Shown piece after piece: positions 46,737-63,161 of a DNA stretch of 64,000 nucleotides; within the stretch, counting starts at the first letter, position 1; each line of letters starts with the position of its first letter. The position numbers and the translations under genes were made by a program. Source of the stretch: Gamarada debralockiae (Eukaryota; Ascomycota; Leotiomycetes; Helotiales; Hyphodiscaceae); contig NXFV01000920.1 of the NCBI GenBank assembly GCA_002803225.1, forward strand, positions 1-64,000, given 5' to 3'. Under the pieces are notes generated by a model. It did not search any database. It saw only the letters and a list, made by a program, of their open reading frames with translations, and was not told the DNA's origin.

Positions 46737-48647
46737 TTAAATAAGCAGTATTCCACTACTGAATATCTCATCAGTAGTGCAGCCCGACATGCTCAACGAA
46801 TGCACAGCCTCTCCATCCATAGCCCCATGTACATATGCGTGCCCAACAAGCTTAAACTCGTCATGAGCCTCCTTTCTAAGGACAAATGGTACATTACCTC
46901 CAGGCAAGATTGAAATCGAGTCTCCTTCTTTTGCATCACCTGGCACAAGTCCAAGATATCCTTTTTCAGTAAGGCAAATCATTCTTCCGCCCTGATAAAC
47001 ACTTGCTAGGCTGACGAATGGGTGAAATGAATGATCTTGAGCAAGTGGGCCGATTTTTAAGATCCGATTAAGCACGTCTGGACCTGGAGGGTAACGCTCC
47101 ATCAAAGCCTGGTAGAACCTCACGTCATCGTCATTCGCGCGACGGTCTGGATAGCCAGTATCCACGGTCAAAGTTCGAGATATGATCTGGTCAAGAGGCT
47201 CGTCAGGATCGCGACCTGGATTTCGATTGTACATAACCTGCACCAAACCACATAACTTGCGACATTGCATGTCAAGTACAGAGAGTATGAATTCCTGGTT
47301 GTAGAAGTACGAATCAGAAGGTGGGTGGTAGATGCCGACGTCTGGGTACGTGATTTCAGGCCCGAGGCACATGACTTTATCCAATATAAGTGCCTTGGTG
47401 ATAAGCTTTTTGCCGCAAGGCGATATTGACACATCCTCGCTCGTGTCTCCTGCCGCAAAGTAGTGGTCGAAGTGGAGGGGAACTCTTGGGCGGTGCGACC
47501 AGTCAGGAACCCAAGTAGGCATGTTCGTTACCGTCCGTTTCGTCCCAGCGTGTAAGAGCATTCTCATGCAACCGGGTGTTGGGATACCGGATGTTGAGAT
47601 GCAATGTCTTGCCACATCTGCATAGAGTTTTTCCACCGTATATCCTTCTTCGTAGTTGACTTTGATAGCCTGCCGATCAAGCGTCGGTATGACACCTAAA
47701 ATTGAATAGATCTTATCCCGCTTGTCAGTGACTGCTGCAGTGTGCATCGATCCAAGTACCTCTATAAGGTCTATCCCCGACGGCACTGCTTGGATCTCGC
47801 CTCTTAGTTGACGCCATGAGTTAACCAGGTGGGAGGGATGATTGAGATTATATTGGGTCCCGCTAGGAAAGGTTGATTCAAGGTTAATCGTCCCAGGCTT
47901 CGTTGGCCGGACTAGAGCAGCGAAACCATCAAAAGGGAAAGAAACAGATTGGAGCTCGTCGCCAAATAAACACATGACCTCCTTCGAAAGGACAATCTCT
48001 TGCATTACCCAGCTTCTAGAAAACCACTGGTGGCCCCAAAGACTCTCATTGTTACCGCCCCTTTCTAGTTCGTGGGGTACGGCATCACAGGAACTGTCAA
48101 TGGGTGCTCCAGAATATTTCGCGAACTCCAAGAAGGCCGCATACGGGCTAACACCTGGACCTGGTGATCCAATGTATCCAACCGTCAGGGCGGCCCTACG
48201 GTAGATCTCCGCCATCATTGGCACCTGTTGGTTCTTCTCATCTACGTCGACTTGGTTAATGCATATTCCATCGACCCACCAAAAGATATCCTCCACCTGT
48301 AGATTTGAATACCCAGGCCGTCTTTGAAGGTATTCAAAGACATTCGCCCGTCTGCTTTGAAGGTTGTGAAAGATAGTAGCGAGCGCCTTACTCAGATTTG
48401 TCGTAATCATCATTGGTTGCCCATTACAAGTGACAACCTTGCAAAGATTGGGATTTCCCCAATGGTATGACAGTGCAGCATAGGTAGGCACATTCTCCAA
48501 CGAGAAGTGCGAGAGTCGAATATTTGAGGGCGTGTCGGAGCAAAATTTCAGAAGGCGGATCTCGTGAGGCCCCACGGCCTCATATTGATATGTACGAGGT
48601 TGGGGTTGTATAGACTCGTTGACTGTTCTTCCAGATGAGTCTCTCAT
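46737..48647 (-). CDS. HET-domain (heterokaryon incompatibility) protein
   Basis: A single exon encodes 636 residues. The HET domain signature blocks are clear: YAALSYHWG at residues 56-64, WWVDGICINQ at about 123-132, and RDKIYSILGV further on. HET proteins resemble TIR domains and trigger regulated cell death when cells of different genotype fuse. No NACHT or repeat domain is attached; the C-terminal 250 residues look like the usual variable HET tail. The gene diverges from the patatin/NB-ARC receptor 1.27 kb away, both inside one inverted-repeat pair. A protein-like frame at 48649-49008 just upstream could be an extra 5' exon, but no phase-compatible intron of normal size was found. Confidence 0.9.
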   Translation of the reverse strand: MRDSSGRTVNESIQPQPRTYQYEAVGPHEIRLLKFCSDTPSNIRLSHFSLENVPTYAALSYHWGNPNLCKVVTCNGQPMMITTNLSKALATIFHNLQSRRANVFEYLQRRPGYSNLQVEDIFWWVDGICINQVDVDEKNQQVPMMAEIYRRAALTVGYIGSPGPGVSPYAAFLEFAKYSGAPIDSSCDAVPHELERGGNNESLWGHQWFSRSWVMQEIVLSKEVMCLFGDELQSVSFPFDGFAALVRPTKPGTINLESTFPSGTQYNLNHPSHLVNSWRQLRGEIQAVPSGIDLIEVLGSMHTAAVTDKRDKIYSILGVIPTLDRQAIKVNYEEGYTVEKLYADVARHCISTSGIPTPGCMRMLLHAGTKRTVTNMPTWVPDWSHRPRVPLHFDHYFAAGDTSEDVSISPCGKKLITKALILDKVMCLGPEITYPDVGIYHPPSDSYFYNQEFILSVLDMQCRKLCGLVQVMYNRNPGRDPDEPLDQIISRTLTVDTGYPDRRANDDDVRFYQALMERYPPGPDVLNRILKIGPLAQDHSFHPFVSLASVYQGGRMICLTEKGYLGLVPGDAKEGDSISILPGGNVPFVLRKEAHDEFKLVGHAYVHGAMDGEAVHSLSMSGCTTDEIFSSGILLI

Positions 48648-49912
48648 GTTAAAGGTGGGGTACGGGGCATCTGCCGCCCTTAAACACGCAATTCTTACCG
48701 GCGTGAGATGACATAGAAATTGTCGAATAATCTTGCCCTAGAGAGCTTTCGGAGCCTTCCACCGGTTGTGTCCTGTCTTCATGTGGACCCTTTAACGATG
48801 AAGTAGGAGGATCACGCTTTGAGGAAGTTGGGGTCAATCTCAACTTTTCGTGTCTCCAGAACTTGGGGAATAACTTCATGATGAGCCCAGATACTAGAGG
48901 AGTCTGGAGCGGTCGTCTAACCTTGATAGAGGCAGTTGAGGGCGGGCCAATATCCTGTGTCCATCGACTTTCCTTTATGATGTGTACGCATAAAACGTGG
49001 CAGTGCAATGCCGATCTCAGCCCGATAATTCGCCTGCAACAACTCGGCGTATGCTCTACCTACATATGGCTGCGTGGTTTTCTGCCTCGTCCAATGGACG
49101 TTCTATATTTTGTTGGGTAACACTTTATGAGAGCAGATGGTGCCCACTGCCCCAGTTAAGGGAGGGCTAATGATTACCCGACAAGGCAGTCTTGATGCTC
49201 GGCTCGAAATCGCCGGGCTAGTGCGTTGTGTTCTGGATATTGTGAAAAGCATAATGCAAAGATGTCGAGCCTTTTATTTGCATTCACCTCTCATATTATG
49301 TGCAGCTGCACCTGTGTTGATATATGACACCCTGTGACAACTTGATGCGAATGAGATCGGGCTTAGTTTCTGTCCTTGGGAACCTGTGTCTGATCGGATT
49401 GACTCTCGGAGGCACGGGTTTAAACTTTACCAGACCCACCACCATCGACAAAGGATTAGTCGTAGCCACTGGTGTGTATTTTCGTGTGGTTATTCAATAG
49501 CGCATATTGCGATGCTACCCTCTTTTTGGAATTTGCTATGATGACGTGTACAGTAATATTAAGAGATGTAAGGTTATGGTATTAGTGTGAAGTTTATCAT
49601 GACACTGCCCCAGCACTGCCCCATAAGTTGGAGACGGCACAGTCAGATACGTAGTACACGAGGCTCTCAGCTGAACATCTCACCCCTTGCAGGGCATAGA
49701 AGGGTACGACAGCCTTGTCCCAGTGGGCAAAGATAACTGACAACAGCACCACCGAATCCTCACTGAATGTTTGTCATCGCATGCCGGAGTGGACTACTCT
49801 GTTAAAGTATCTTGGAAGCAATCAAAGACCTGCGAGACCACGCCCAAAATTTCTTCAGCACGGTAAGGCCCTCTGCCAATTCTACTAGATACAACTGAAT
49901 GTAACTTTTAAG
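48648..49912. promoter_or_regulatory. Divergent promoter region of the HET and NLR genes
   Basis: 1.27 kb separate the two divergent starts. No other gene is supported apart from the possible 5' HET frame. A shared promoter region would allow joint regulation; this is inference from orientation only. Confidence 0.4.
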
Positions 49913-53808
<3,896 letters not shown>

Positions 53809-54087
53809 TACCATGTGCATTACTGTCCACCATACTTTATTTCTAACCGCTCGGTAAGGTGAGATTGTATGTCGAGGTTCTATGAAGTGCCATGGGATAA
53901 AATTTGATACGTGCATGCCCCTAGTGGTTCGCCTTAAGCATTTGAAGAACAGGACGCCAATTTCGCTCATAGCTGTACTATGTCGCGATATTCAGCGGAC
54001 ACTGTAGAGGGTGGAGCAGGTGACTGTATGTACCTGACAAAAGCAGCTGATACGCTGAGGCTTCTGGCAGAAGGCTTCTTCCAGGCG

Positions 54088-54762
54088 TTAGCATTTTAAG
54101 GCAGTAAATTACTAGAAAGCGTTAAGGAAACCTCTTATAATAAGATAATAGAAATAAATATATTTGTACGTTACTACAACTATTATTAACTTAACTCTAA
54201 ATAATATATATTTAAGTTCAGATAAGTAAAATTAGTAGTTTTACTTATTAAACTCTAAAACTATTCCTACTTACTTATAAATAAATCTACTCTACTTTAG
54301 TAGATAATATCTAGCTTATATTAGTAGTAAATTTCTTAAAGCCGCCCTATTATCTCTACTCTTAGCCCCTTTTCTAGCTCTCTTTAGATAAAATAATATT
54401 TAGAGATAGTACTAACTTATATACTACTATGCTGTCTCTCCTATTACACTTTATATAGGAGCCGTATATAAGAGGGCTAATTATTGATATTCTTATTATT
54501 ATTAGAAGTAGTAGTCTCTACTATAATATTTAGCTATTAGCTGTAGTTATTACAGTAAAGTTTCTAGAGGCTTAATATTACCTTGTATTATTGATTTCTC
54601 GCCCCCCTTATTAGAAACAGCCTCCTCTATTTCTCCTGAGCTGATGTTGACTGCACTGACCACGCTGCCGTGCTCTCCTACAAGGCTTGTCGTGCGCTTC
54701 CGAGGTCGACCTCGTTGTCTCTTTGGCCCTGTCTCGGCCAATAAATTACATTGGACGATCTT
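54088..54762 (-). repeat. Right arm of the inverted repeat, transition-rich copy
   Basis: Read on the minus strand it repeats the chromodomain gene's AT-hook end (MAETGPKRQRGRPRKR) and the AT-rich tail found at 45131-45803. Where the left arm has GCTGGCAGC, this copy has GCTAATAGC. The rest of the chromodomain gene is missing here. Confidence 0.85.
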
Positions 54763-55040
54763 GTGAGGTGTTTAGGCACATAATCGCATGCTTGAAGGAA
54801 GGCCGCGCCCCAACTGCAAATGTGCTCGATTGCCGAATTGTCTACTCTGACAAGATGGAGGATGCAATGATCTTCTTGCTAGCTGGAGGGACGTCCATGT
54901 ATGCTCTGAAGTATTTGGTTGACAAGGTCAAAGAGCTCTTACTACGTGAAGGAGTCAGGCAGTCCGAGGTTGGGCTTGCCTTCTTACAAAGGTGTTCAAA
55001 CGACACTGGCTACGATCTAATCCGAGAAAACCTCTTGTGA
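54763..55040 (+). pseudogene. Protein-like fragment at the repeat border
   Basis: Directly after the right arm an open frame reads EVFRHIIACLKEGRAPTANV and ends LQRCSNDTGYDLIRENLL before TGA at 55038-55040. It looks like the C-terminal end of a real protein, with helical, charged sequence, but its start is lost at the repeat junction. I do not recognise the family. Confidence 0.35.
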
Positions 55041-55649
55041 GCATTAATTACATACACGTAATGTAGCAATCTCCCTTTGTAAAGTCTCCCAATCATGGTG
55101 CTCCTCGCACGGTAGGTATGGCAAGTTTGGCCTCGGGATGAGGGTGGCGTGCCAGTCGTGTCGTCACAGTCCAACTGCTCCAGGGGCCGTTGTTGTATAC
55201 CGTCTTGCTAGACGTCACCAAGTTGTATGGAAAAGTTGATCTGTAGATTTCAAATCAACCACATTATTTGGAATTATTGGGAGCGATTTGAAATGAGTTG
55301 GTGATATAAAACGTAACCATTGGCCCATTCTACGCGCTCGGTTTCACGCTGCCACGCTTGTCTGGTGAGGGGTTGGCACTGTTGTTCAGAGCAGAACCGA
55401 TCACTCTCTGGGGGCTGGCGCAATGGGTGGAGGAGAGCCTGTGCCCAAAGCCTTTAAGGGTCTCAGAGTTGGATCAGGCAATTCGTAACTTGGACTTCAA
55501 TCGCGGGCCCGTTGACTGAAAAGTAGTGTGCGGAAGGAATCAGCTTACTTTCATCAATCAATCATGAACTTTGTTACATCTTTCCAGCCATACCAGGCGA
55601 TGCAGTCCCATATATACATCCACTCATACAAACATACAGTCGTTACTCA

Positions 55650-58301
55650 TTACAACTCTTCCGCCGCAGTCCCCTGCTGCGCCATAATCAACGCAGTCAA
55701 CTCAGCAATCTTGGCACTCAAATCCTCCACCCTCTGTTCCAAGGCCGGATTATCCACGACCACCGTTTCCACTTTACCTTCTTTCTTGCTCTTAACAACA
55801 AAGTTCTGAGGACCCGGACTATGCGGTCCATCATCGTCCGGGATCTCGGGGAAATGCTGCGAGTACGTCTTTGCGCGATTTGAAAGGAACGGTTTTTGTC
55901 TCCTGGAGCTGGTTGCTCCATCGACTGGAAGAGTATTTGCTCCGGATGGACCAAGGGTTGAAAAGAGTGGTGCGTTGCCTTTCACTTTGCTGTGGATGGC
56001 TTCGAATAACCAGATGATGGCCACTATGGGCATGTGCGTGATTTTGAGGAGCGTGACTCGTTCTCTTCGAAGACCTTCGGACGATACGCAGAGTCGGAGG
56101 GGTCGGATGAGAATTAGGGGTATTAGGTTCTCAGTCAAGTTAGTGATTGGCCTTACAAGTCTGGGGAGGCGGATGCGATTACCAGAGGGGGGTAGAAGTG
56201 AGTCAGTCGGTTGCTTGTAGATGCTTCCAGAACATAGACTGAGTACACGAAAAGATACTCCTCCCTAGGGAACTGTCAATTATTCGTCCGATCCAAGGGT
56301 ATGATCGACAAACCTTGCATGCGCGATAACCCTCGAGAAGCTGTCACTCAAAATACTGATCAATGATGTGATCAGAAGAATATTTGTCATGCAGACGAAG
56401 ATGAGCTTTCAGGAGTTAGCAATTATGAACGGCAGAGAGGCCAGGTAAACTTGCCATGAGAGGCGGTCCGAGTTTGGGGTTGATCTAGATTCAGTTAGTG
56501 GGAGCAGTGCTCATGATTGGACCGAGTAAACATACGTCGTTCATTATGTCCTGTTCAATGTTAGAATTACTTCCAATAAAGATTCATTGACGACTTACGA
56601 ATCCCAAATAACTTGACCCAAAGAACACCTTGATCAAAATCCAGCTCATCTCAGCTAGAGTGAAGTTATCTCGAGCGAGAAGCGTAAATGTGGTAAGAAA
56701 CCCTTCACCCGGTCAGCAACCCATTCTGATTTAAAACTCCAGATTTTACTCACCTATATACAGCACGGCCACAACAACCATAAACTTGACGAAGTCCTTG
56801 GCCATTGCTTTCAAACAAGGAATCTGAGAGTATCAGCAAAGTTTGGAACCCAATTTGAACGAACAACTGACCAGGGTGCCGAAATAAGGATGCAAACTCA
56901 GTAGAGAGCATATCCTTCAAGTTATTTTAGCGACATCCCTCTCCTCAGTCGCCGGAACTTACCTTGGAACCATAAACAATGCCTCCAACGACAGGATGTC
57001 AAAGGCCGTATTAATTATGTCATCGCTATCCTTGACAAGACCAATCACCCCTCAGCCATTGTTAGCAGGTTCTCATAAACGACGGCGAGCATCTTACTCG
57101 TTAAGAGAAAGGCCGCTCCTATCAAAATGATAATGATATCACACCCATTCCAAATATCGACGGCATAGAATATGGATCCAGCATCGATAAACTCTCCTAG
57201 CTCATCGTAGGCAAACGCCGCAAACCACACATAGAGGAAGATTTCGATGGGAGTTATGCGATACCTTCAAACTAGTTAGACCAAAGAACGAAAGTATGAG
57301 GACGAGCATACGGATTTCTTTCCACGAGAACGGCATAATATAACACCAGAAATGTTGCAAAAAACAAAACCTCGAATGCCTTAATATATCTCGGTACTCG
57401 TAGTCGTGTGAAAGGATCTGAAAGTCGTTTTTTGTAGAACTGGGCCTTCTTCTTGGTTGTTGGGCTGAGACTCTCCCAAAACACTATGTCTCCTCGCCAG
57501 ATCCCAGTAATGATTTTCTGAACAATTCTCTGACTGAGAAACTTTTTGCAATCCGCCACAGCAGCAATTTCGAGTCCATTCAACCCAGTGAAGGACGTAG
57601 TTGGGTCCTCTTCATCGTGCCCACCATCCATATCATAAAACATTCCTCCCATGTTCGAGACTGATTGCAGAAGCTCGAATCTCTTGCTACCAGGCCTTGT
57701 AGGTGTCATCGGATCTTGAGGCCGAAATTGTGGGAGTAAGCTTGAACTTTCTGTAGGATTCGTATCGGAAGGGCCATCGAACACGTCTTGCAGATCTAGA
57801 TTTTGTTGTGGCAATTGGTAGAGGCAATAATCGACAGCATCACGTTCTGATATCCGACTTAGAAATCTCCATGCCACAATTTCGCATGCATTGGCTCGAG
57901 TCTCATTGATTCCACGGTCGTCTGCTTCGAGGATAGAGAAATGCCATTTCAACGTTCTGCCAACATTCAGTGATATGTTACGAAAAGTAGTTGAGCTATA
58001 CTGACAGCAATGCGTTGATTATAGCGGGATTTGTGACATTGGACAACAGGTGTTCGACCAGAACCCGGATCTTGTTCCCTGCAGAGGTTGTTCGTAGTTG
58101 TTCGAATGTTGAAGGTAAGTGGATCTCGTCGACGAAGAAGCTGGGATTTAAGTTAGCAATTGCTTCTGCAGCACACTCTCTGACGACGTACATGGATAAA
58201 GACTTCACTATACCCACAAATGCATCATTATTTCCAATTTGCGGAAGCTTGGTTTCGGCATGATGTTCAAGGTCGAATGGAGTTACAGGCGGGGTGGCCA
58301 T
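55650..58301 (-). CDS. yvc1: TRP/Yvc1-type cation channel, 12 exons
   Basis: Exons, 5' to 3': 58301-58006, 57956-57312, 57264-57098, 57050-56963, 56914-56872, 56823-56754, 56702-56599, 56550-56536 (15 nt), 56484-56455, 56405-56314, 56264-56183 and 56129-55650. All phases agree, giving 703 residues. The N-terminal third is cytosolic. Membrane helices start at AFEVLFFATFLVLYYAVL, and later segments include LSLEALFMVPR, KDFVKFMVVVAVLYIG, SSYLGFDIMNDINPKLGPPL, LIFVCMTNILLITSLISIL and NLIPLILIRPLRL. These match fungal TRPY/Yvc1 channels, which release Ca2+ from the vacuole. The C-terminus ends in a short coiled coil. Intron 9 (56406-56454) has a gcaagt donor. The acidic ESSSLLPQ to DGGHDEED loop is family-typical. 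Confidence 0.9.
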
Positions 58302-58825
58302 CGCGACGCGTCCTGACAGACGGCCTTTGAATCTTCCGCAGTACCGGTATGGGTTCTGATATCCAGAACTCTAAAAAGTAGTTGGGATATAGGATTGGGC
58401 TCAAGGACATAGAATTGAAGGTTCCTCTTGTGAGTCGTTGAACAGAGGAGAAAACTTAGCACTGGTGATGGTGTAGACCAAACTTTCGTCTCTGCAGGGT
58501 GCTCGTGGCGCGGAATCCGTCCCGCTGGAGACGCTAAACCTCGGGCCAAGCCACAATTGAGCTCCAGGCAACCTTCAGATGCGCCATCACCCCACAATCA
58601 CAATCCAATCTATTTAACGTCACGTCATCGATACTGAGATTCCCAACCACGAACTCATTCCCTCTTCACTGCCATCTGAATCTGAATCTGAATCTGAGAC
58701 TCGTATTAACTGGGCGATCATCAAACCCACAACAACTGCAGGAACGAAACCCCGCATCGAGAACCCCGCATTCAAAGCTACAATTCGTCCAAGCATTTTC
58801 CCACTTCATCCACACAAGCATCAAG

Positions 58826-60002
58826 ATGGCGAACAACCCCCTAAGCACCGAGAGCATTCTCAAACACATGGCAGAAGCCCTCCCCACACACGATAAAGAC
58901 GACACCACATCCGATATCTCGAGCTCCTATGAAGCTATCGCACTCTTCACATATGCATGCATGGTAGCAGTTGGATTCCGACTCGTAGGCTTTGGCGAAG
59001 AACAAAAGATGGAGGAAGAATGCCAACGTCTCGCACCTCGATTAGCAGCCAAATGGAACTCCGTCTTCGGCTCCCATTCATTCCTCTACACGCATTCCCA
59101 AAGTTCGATGCAATATGTGCTCAAGGTAGACCGTTTGGGCGGCAAGGCAGAGATCAGAGGTATCGGACTAGGAGACGAGAGAATCAGCAGGTTTGAGATT
59201 ACGGCGAAGGACTATATCTCTTCAGCTGCATTGCCGTTGAGAATCACAATGACAAACGGCGAGGAAGATAGAAGTACATTAGAGCAAAAGCTGAAGGAGG
59301 TCTTCATTTCCCCATCGCGGATTCAAGGTCAGTCATTCAACACCCTACCTAATATCCGCCATACTAATAAATCACATAGACCTAGCCTCACTCTTCAAGC
59401 TCAACATCATCCAAAAACTCATACCAAGTCTGAACAAAGAAGGTTATGAAGAAGCTCCGAACGCACCCGCAGACGCCCACAACGAACGAGAAGAGCAATA
59501 TCAGAGCCAACGAAACCCACCCCACCAACCCCTCCGAGAGCCGGTCCTCCCACAACCCGCCCGTCCGTATCCCTTCCACGACCCTCTTGCAGCACCACCC
59601 CGAGCCCCTCTCCCAGGCGGAGATTTCCCACCTCCAGGCTTCGACGATGAATACGACTTGCAACGCCCGCTACGTGGGATGGCGCCTCCTTTCCCAGGAG
59701 CTGGCTCACCATTTAACATTGGACACGATGATTTGAACCCACCTGGATTGGGACCTAATGACCCTTTGAGAGGTTCGTTTGTTGGAGGTGGAAGAATGGG
59801 TGGAGCCGGTAATGGAGGCATGCACCCAACTTTTGATGATCCGCTGTTTGGCGGCAGAGGTGGACAAGGTGGTGGATTCAATCCCCAGGCTCCGCCCGGC
59901 GCGAGATATGATCCCACTGGGCCTGGAGACGGACCCCAACGTGGTGGATCGGGAAGACCGCCGAATCCATTTGGTGGGTTTGGAAGTGGTGACTTTATCT
60001 AG
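58826..60002 (+). CDS. PI31-like proteasome regulator, 2 exons
   Basis: Exons 58826-59327 and 59380-60002 join in phase to give 374 residues. The 52-bp intron has a TACTAAT branch site. Residues 1-180 form the N-terminal FP-type domain of PI31 (ALFTYACMVAVGFRLVGFGE). The C-terminal half is Pro/Gly-rich with the PI31 hallmarks FPPPGFDDEYDLQ, MHPTFDDPLFGG and GARYDPTGPGD. PI31 (Fub1 in yeasts) binds the 20S proteasome through this tail and acts in its regulation or assembly. It is divergent from the channel gene, with starts 525 bp apart. Confidence 0.92.
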
Positions 60003-60443
60003 TGGGCTAAGAGTGTACGATTGTGAAGTGGGCGGATATGGAATCTGGTATGGAATGGCGTTTTGGGAACTAGACTGTCACTGATGAAAATGCTTGTGAC
60101 TTGGAAAGACAATTCAGACTGGGCATAGTGTGACATCTGTTGATTTTCAAGCTGATCTCTATCCGTACACATATGCAAGCAAAATACAACAATTGTACTA
60201 CCACGAAATCAAACGTACCATTCATTGCGAGTTTGATATTAAAGTCTTCATTACTATGCTCTAACCATAATGACCAGCCGTGTATCATAGCCAGTCTAAC
60301 TCCATGAAGGCAGGTATCAAGTATCAAAATCTATCCCGTCCCCCAAAAATCTAACCGAATCAAAATCTCACCACCGTTCATCATATGCATATCCAAAATT
60401 ATGTACTTCCGTTTCCCCTCCTCTCCTATCCAAAAACCAGCTC

Positions 60444-62224
60444 TTAGACAAGAATGTTTCCTTCAACCTTCTCCTTCATCTTATCCAAAGACTGTCGCAC
60501 GCCTCCCTTCTCTTCGGCAGGTTTGTCATTACTTTGCACTTTCTCAGCAGGAGCCACTAGAGTGGAGGTCTCGCTACCAGTACTTACAGCTTTACTCTCG
60601 CCCACATGCGCCATCCTATTCGGCACGTTTTCCACCTTCTCGTTCAAGCTCAGCGTATTCAGCTTTTCGCTCGCCGTAACGAAACCCACAGGTTCCGGCC
60701 TTGAACCTAGTACTAACTCTCCTTCCTGGACTGCTACGGGCGTGGGGCCTTCCGTCTTCGCAGGTTCCGGTTCCGTAGCATCAGTAACAGTGACGTTTGC
60801 GTTGGTTTCCGCTTCTGTGTTCGCGACTGAGGGAGCTGCTGTTGGGATGGTATGGAGGTCTTCCCCAAGCGTATCCGCCCCCTTCGCATGTCCATTCATT
60901 TGCACCCCACCAACCGGATCCTCATCATCCCCAAGCAACTTCTTGACCACACAAACCTTCTCCCTCCTCTCCATCTCATTCACAGTCCCCACCGCCAAAG
61001 CCTCCATTTCCTTCCCATTTTCCGCATGGATCCAATACATCGGCCCATGAGGGAAATCGGTATTCCCGTTCTCGAATCTGAGGACTTCCTTATAGGCGGG
61101 GTCTAAGACTGGCATATCGCCGAACTGGAAGTCCAGTTGTCCGCCGTACTTTTTGGGGATGTTGGCGGGGTCGATGAAGGATTCGAGGGTTTTCTTCATG
61201 TCGGAGTGGGAAAGGATGAAGATCTTTGAGGTGGTTATTGGGTCGAACCATTTTTTTATCCAGCCCCAGACTGTGGGGAAGAAGGCGGGGGCTCCGATAA
61301 TCTGCCCACCAAAGTATCAGCCATTCTGATCCAGAGACACGGAGTAAGAAACGGGTTATTGAGGAAATAGGAACATACAAAAATCCTATCCAAAGTCTCA
61401 GGATAATGCGCCGTAGCTAGCGTACTAGCATCCTGCATATGTCCCCTTAGGTTCCAAAACTGCTTGAGTCCCACCCCCGAAATATCCACAATGTTATTAC
61501 TCTGCGTAATCGGTGTCCGTGGATGATCCCGATCTGTGAGCGCCGTACATAAGGGCATCACGAATCGCACTAAGTTCTCGTATAAGGCGAAGAGGCGCAG
61601 GAGCTTGGGGGAGGTTTTCCCGTCTGTGGAAGCTTTCGTTTTGGTGTTCACAGCTGATTTCTCGTATGCGGCCATTGTTTTCGCGTTTAGGTGCTTGACT
61701 TCGAAGACGTAGACGGGGATGCCACGGCGGTCGCGGCGGCCTGTCCATTGTGGATACTGTCAAGAGGAAGGGTGTTAGATGCGGCTTCAGTGTGGTGGGA
61801 GAGACGGTATGGATGTCTCGGGCAGTATGTGCGTACCAGTCTTCTCGTCTCCTCATAATGTTCTAAATCGATCGTCTCGTACAACTGGTCTAATTGGTTT
61901 GCCTTGCGCCAATCCTCTGTGTCTTTAAATTGCTTCCATGCATCTAGAACGACGAAGCGACGGGCTCGCAGAAAGCGCCTACATAACCGTGTCAGACGTT
62001 GCACCGCAGACCATGGGTAGAACGTACAGCAATGTAGCATCATCATGAGTCGCATCCTCACCCTCTCCATTCCCAGGCTTGTAATACCCCTTCTCAGCAC
62101 ACAAGGCCTTGAAGTTCTTAAATGCGGCTTCTTCCTCGGGCAACAGATGGCCAAGATGACCTTGAGGATATCCGTATTCTACAACAGCAGACTGGACTCT
62201 ATGCGCAGGGCCAGCAGTAGACAT
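60444..62224 (-). CDS. CRAL-TRIO (Sec14-like) lipid-transfer protein, 4 exons
   Basis: Exons 62224-62028, 61978-61837, 61756-61379 and 61301-60444 give 524 residues with phases in agreement. The CRAL-TRIO N part shows DDATLLRFLRARRFVVLDAW across the first splice. The lipid-binding domain follows: YPQWTGRRDRRGIPVYVFEV, later NNIVDISGVGLKQFWNL, then IIGAPAFFPTVWGWIKKWFD and the gate-like end IPKKYGGQLDFQFGD. The C-terminal 200 residues are disordered and acidic. Such proteins exchange phosphatidylinositol and other lipids between membranes. It is convergent with the PI31 gene (stops about 440 bp apart). Confidence 0.9.
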
Positions 62225-63161
62225 AACTTCCAATTTCCTCTAAAAAAAACTGTCTGTCAAAAAGTCGGAGTCGGAAAAAGCGGTGGAGGGTCCTGACGTT
62301 GTTTTGTTGATTTCTAGGGATCAAAAGAAGGGTCCTTCCAACGTCATGTCAAGGCCAAAATTAGTTCTGACCAATCTTTCTTCAGCTCGGAATTTGTGAA
62401 TATGCCGAAGAACATATCCGCTTCAAGCGCTGAAAATATGAAGGCGAAAAGAGAAAGAAACGGAGGGTTTGGAGAGAAGGATTTGCCAATAGTAAGCAGT
62501 GAGAAATCGAGGATGCCGGCCTTTTCGGCTCATTCGGCTTTCCGATGCCCAGTGACGAGGTTGATCCCACCTGACGGGAGGGGCATGAGTGAGATGAGAG
62601 CCATCAGGCGGTTGTGAACGAGACACATGAATAAGGGATATGAGAATGGCATCGGCAGCAATGCAGCGAAGGCTATGAAGAAGTAAATACCGTTTAAAGT
62701 TCGAGTTCCTTGGATAATGGGAACTGTAAATGGAGCTACTGGACGATCTCGTGGCGTTTCGTGGATTGTCTGTGAATGCTTTGGATCCTCTCACCCCAAA
62801 CAAAAATCCTCTGGGTGAGTAGTTTTGGGATTTTCATAAGCAGAAATGGAGAGGGAGGATTACTATGCTTTATGTATGCCCGGTATAATATTGCTTAACA
62901 AATAACTTGACAGTTTGACGCGTATCACCTTGATTAGCAAGGGCCTGCCCCTCAAATTCTGTTGTGGAATTTCCGACGGCATCACGTGAGAGTACATAAA
63001 ACCCGGACTTCAAAAGTGAGTGGCTCTCTGCATGCTTCTTATCCGTCCCAATCAGCGAACGTAAAGATTGGAGGGTTCAAGAAGGCTCTGAGAAGCGAGT
63101 AATTCCGCGCCTATTTCTAAACCTCCAATTTCCCACTCTGCAAGAGTTCAACGGTCTTCAG
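62225..63161. other. Intergenic region
   Basis: Short frames on both strands lack any recognisable domain. The last 150 bp before 63162 are the likely promoter/leader of the receptor gene. Confidence 0.4.

Noticed and set aside
59501..59917. Pro/Gly-rich minus-strand frame
   Set aside because: It is the antisense of the PI31-like Pro/Gly-rich tail.
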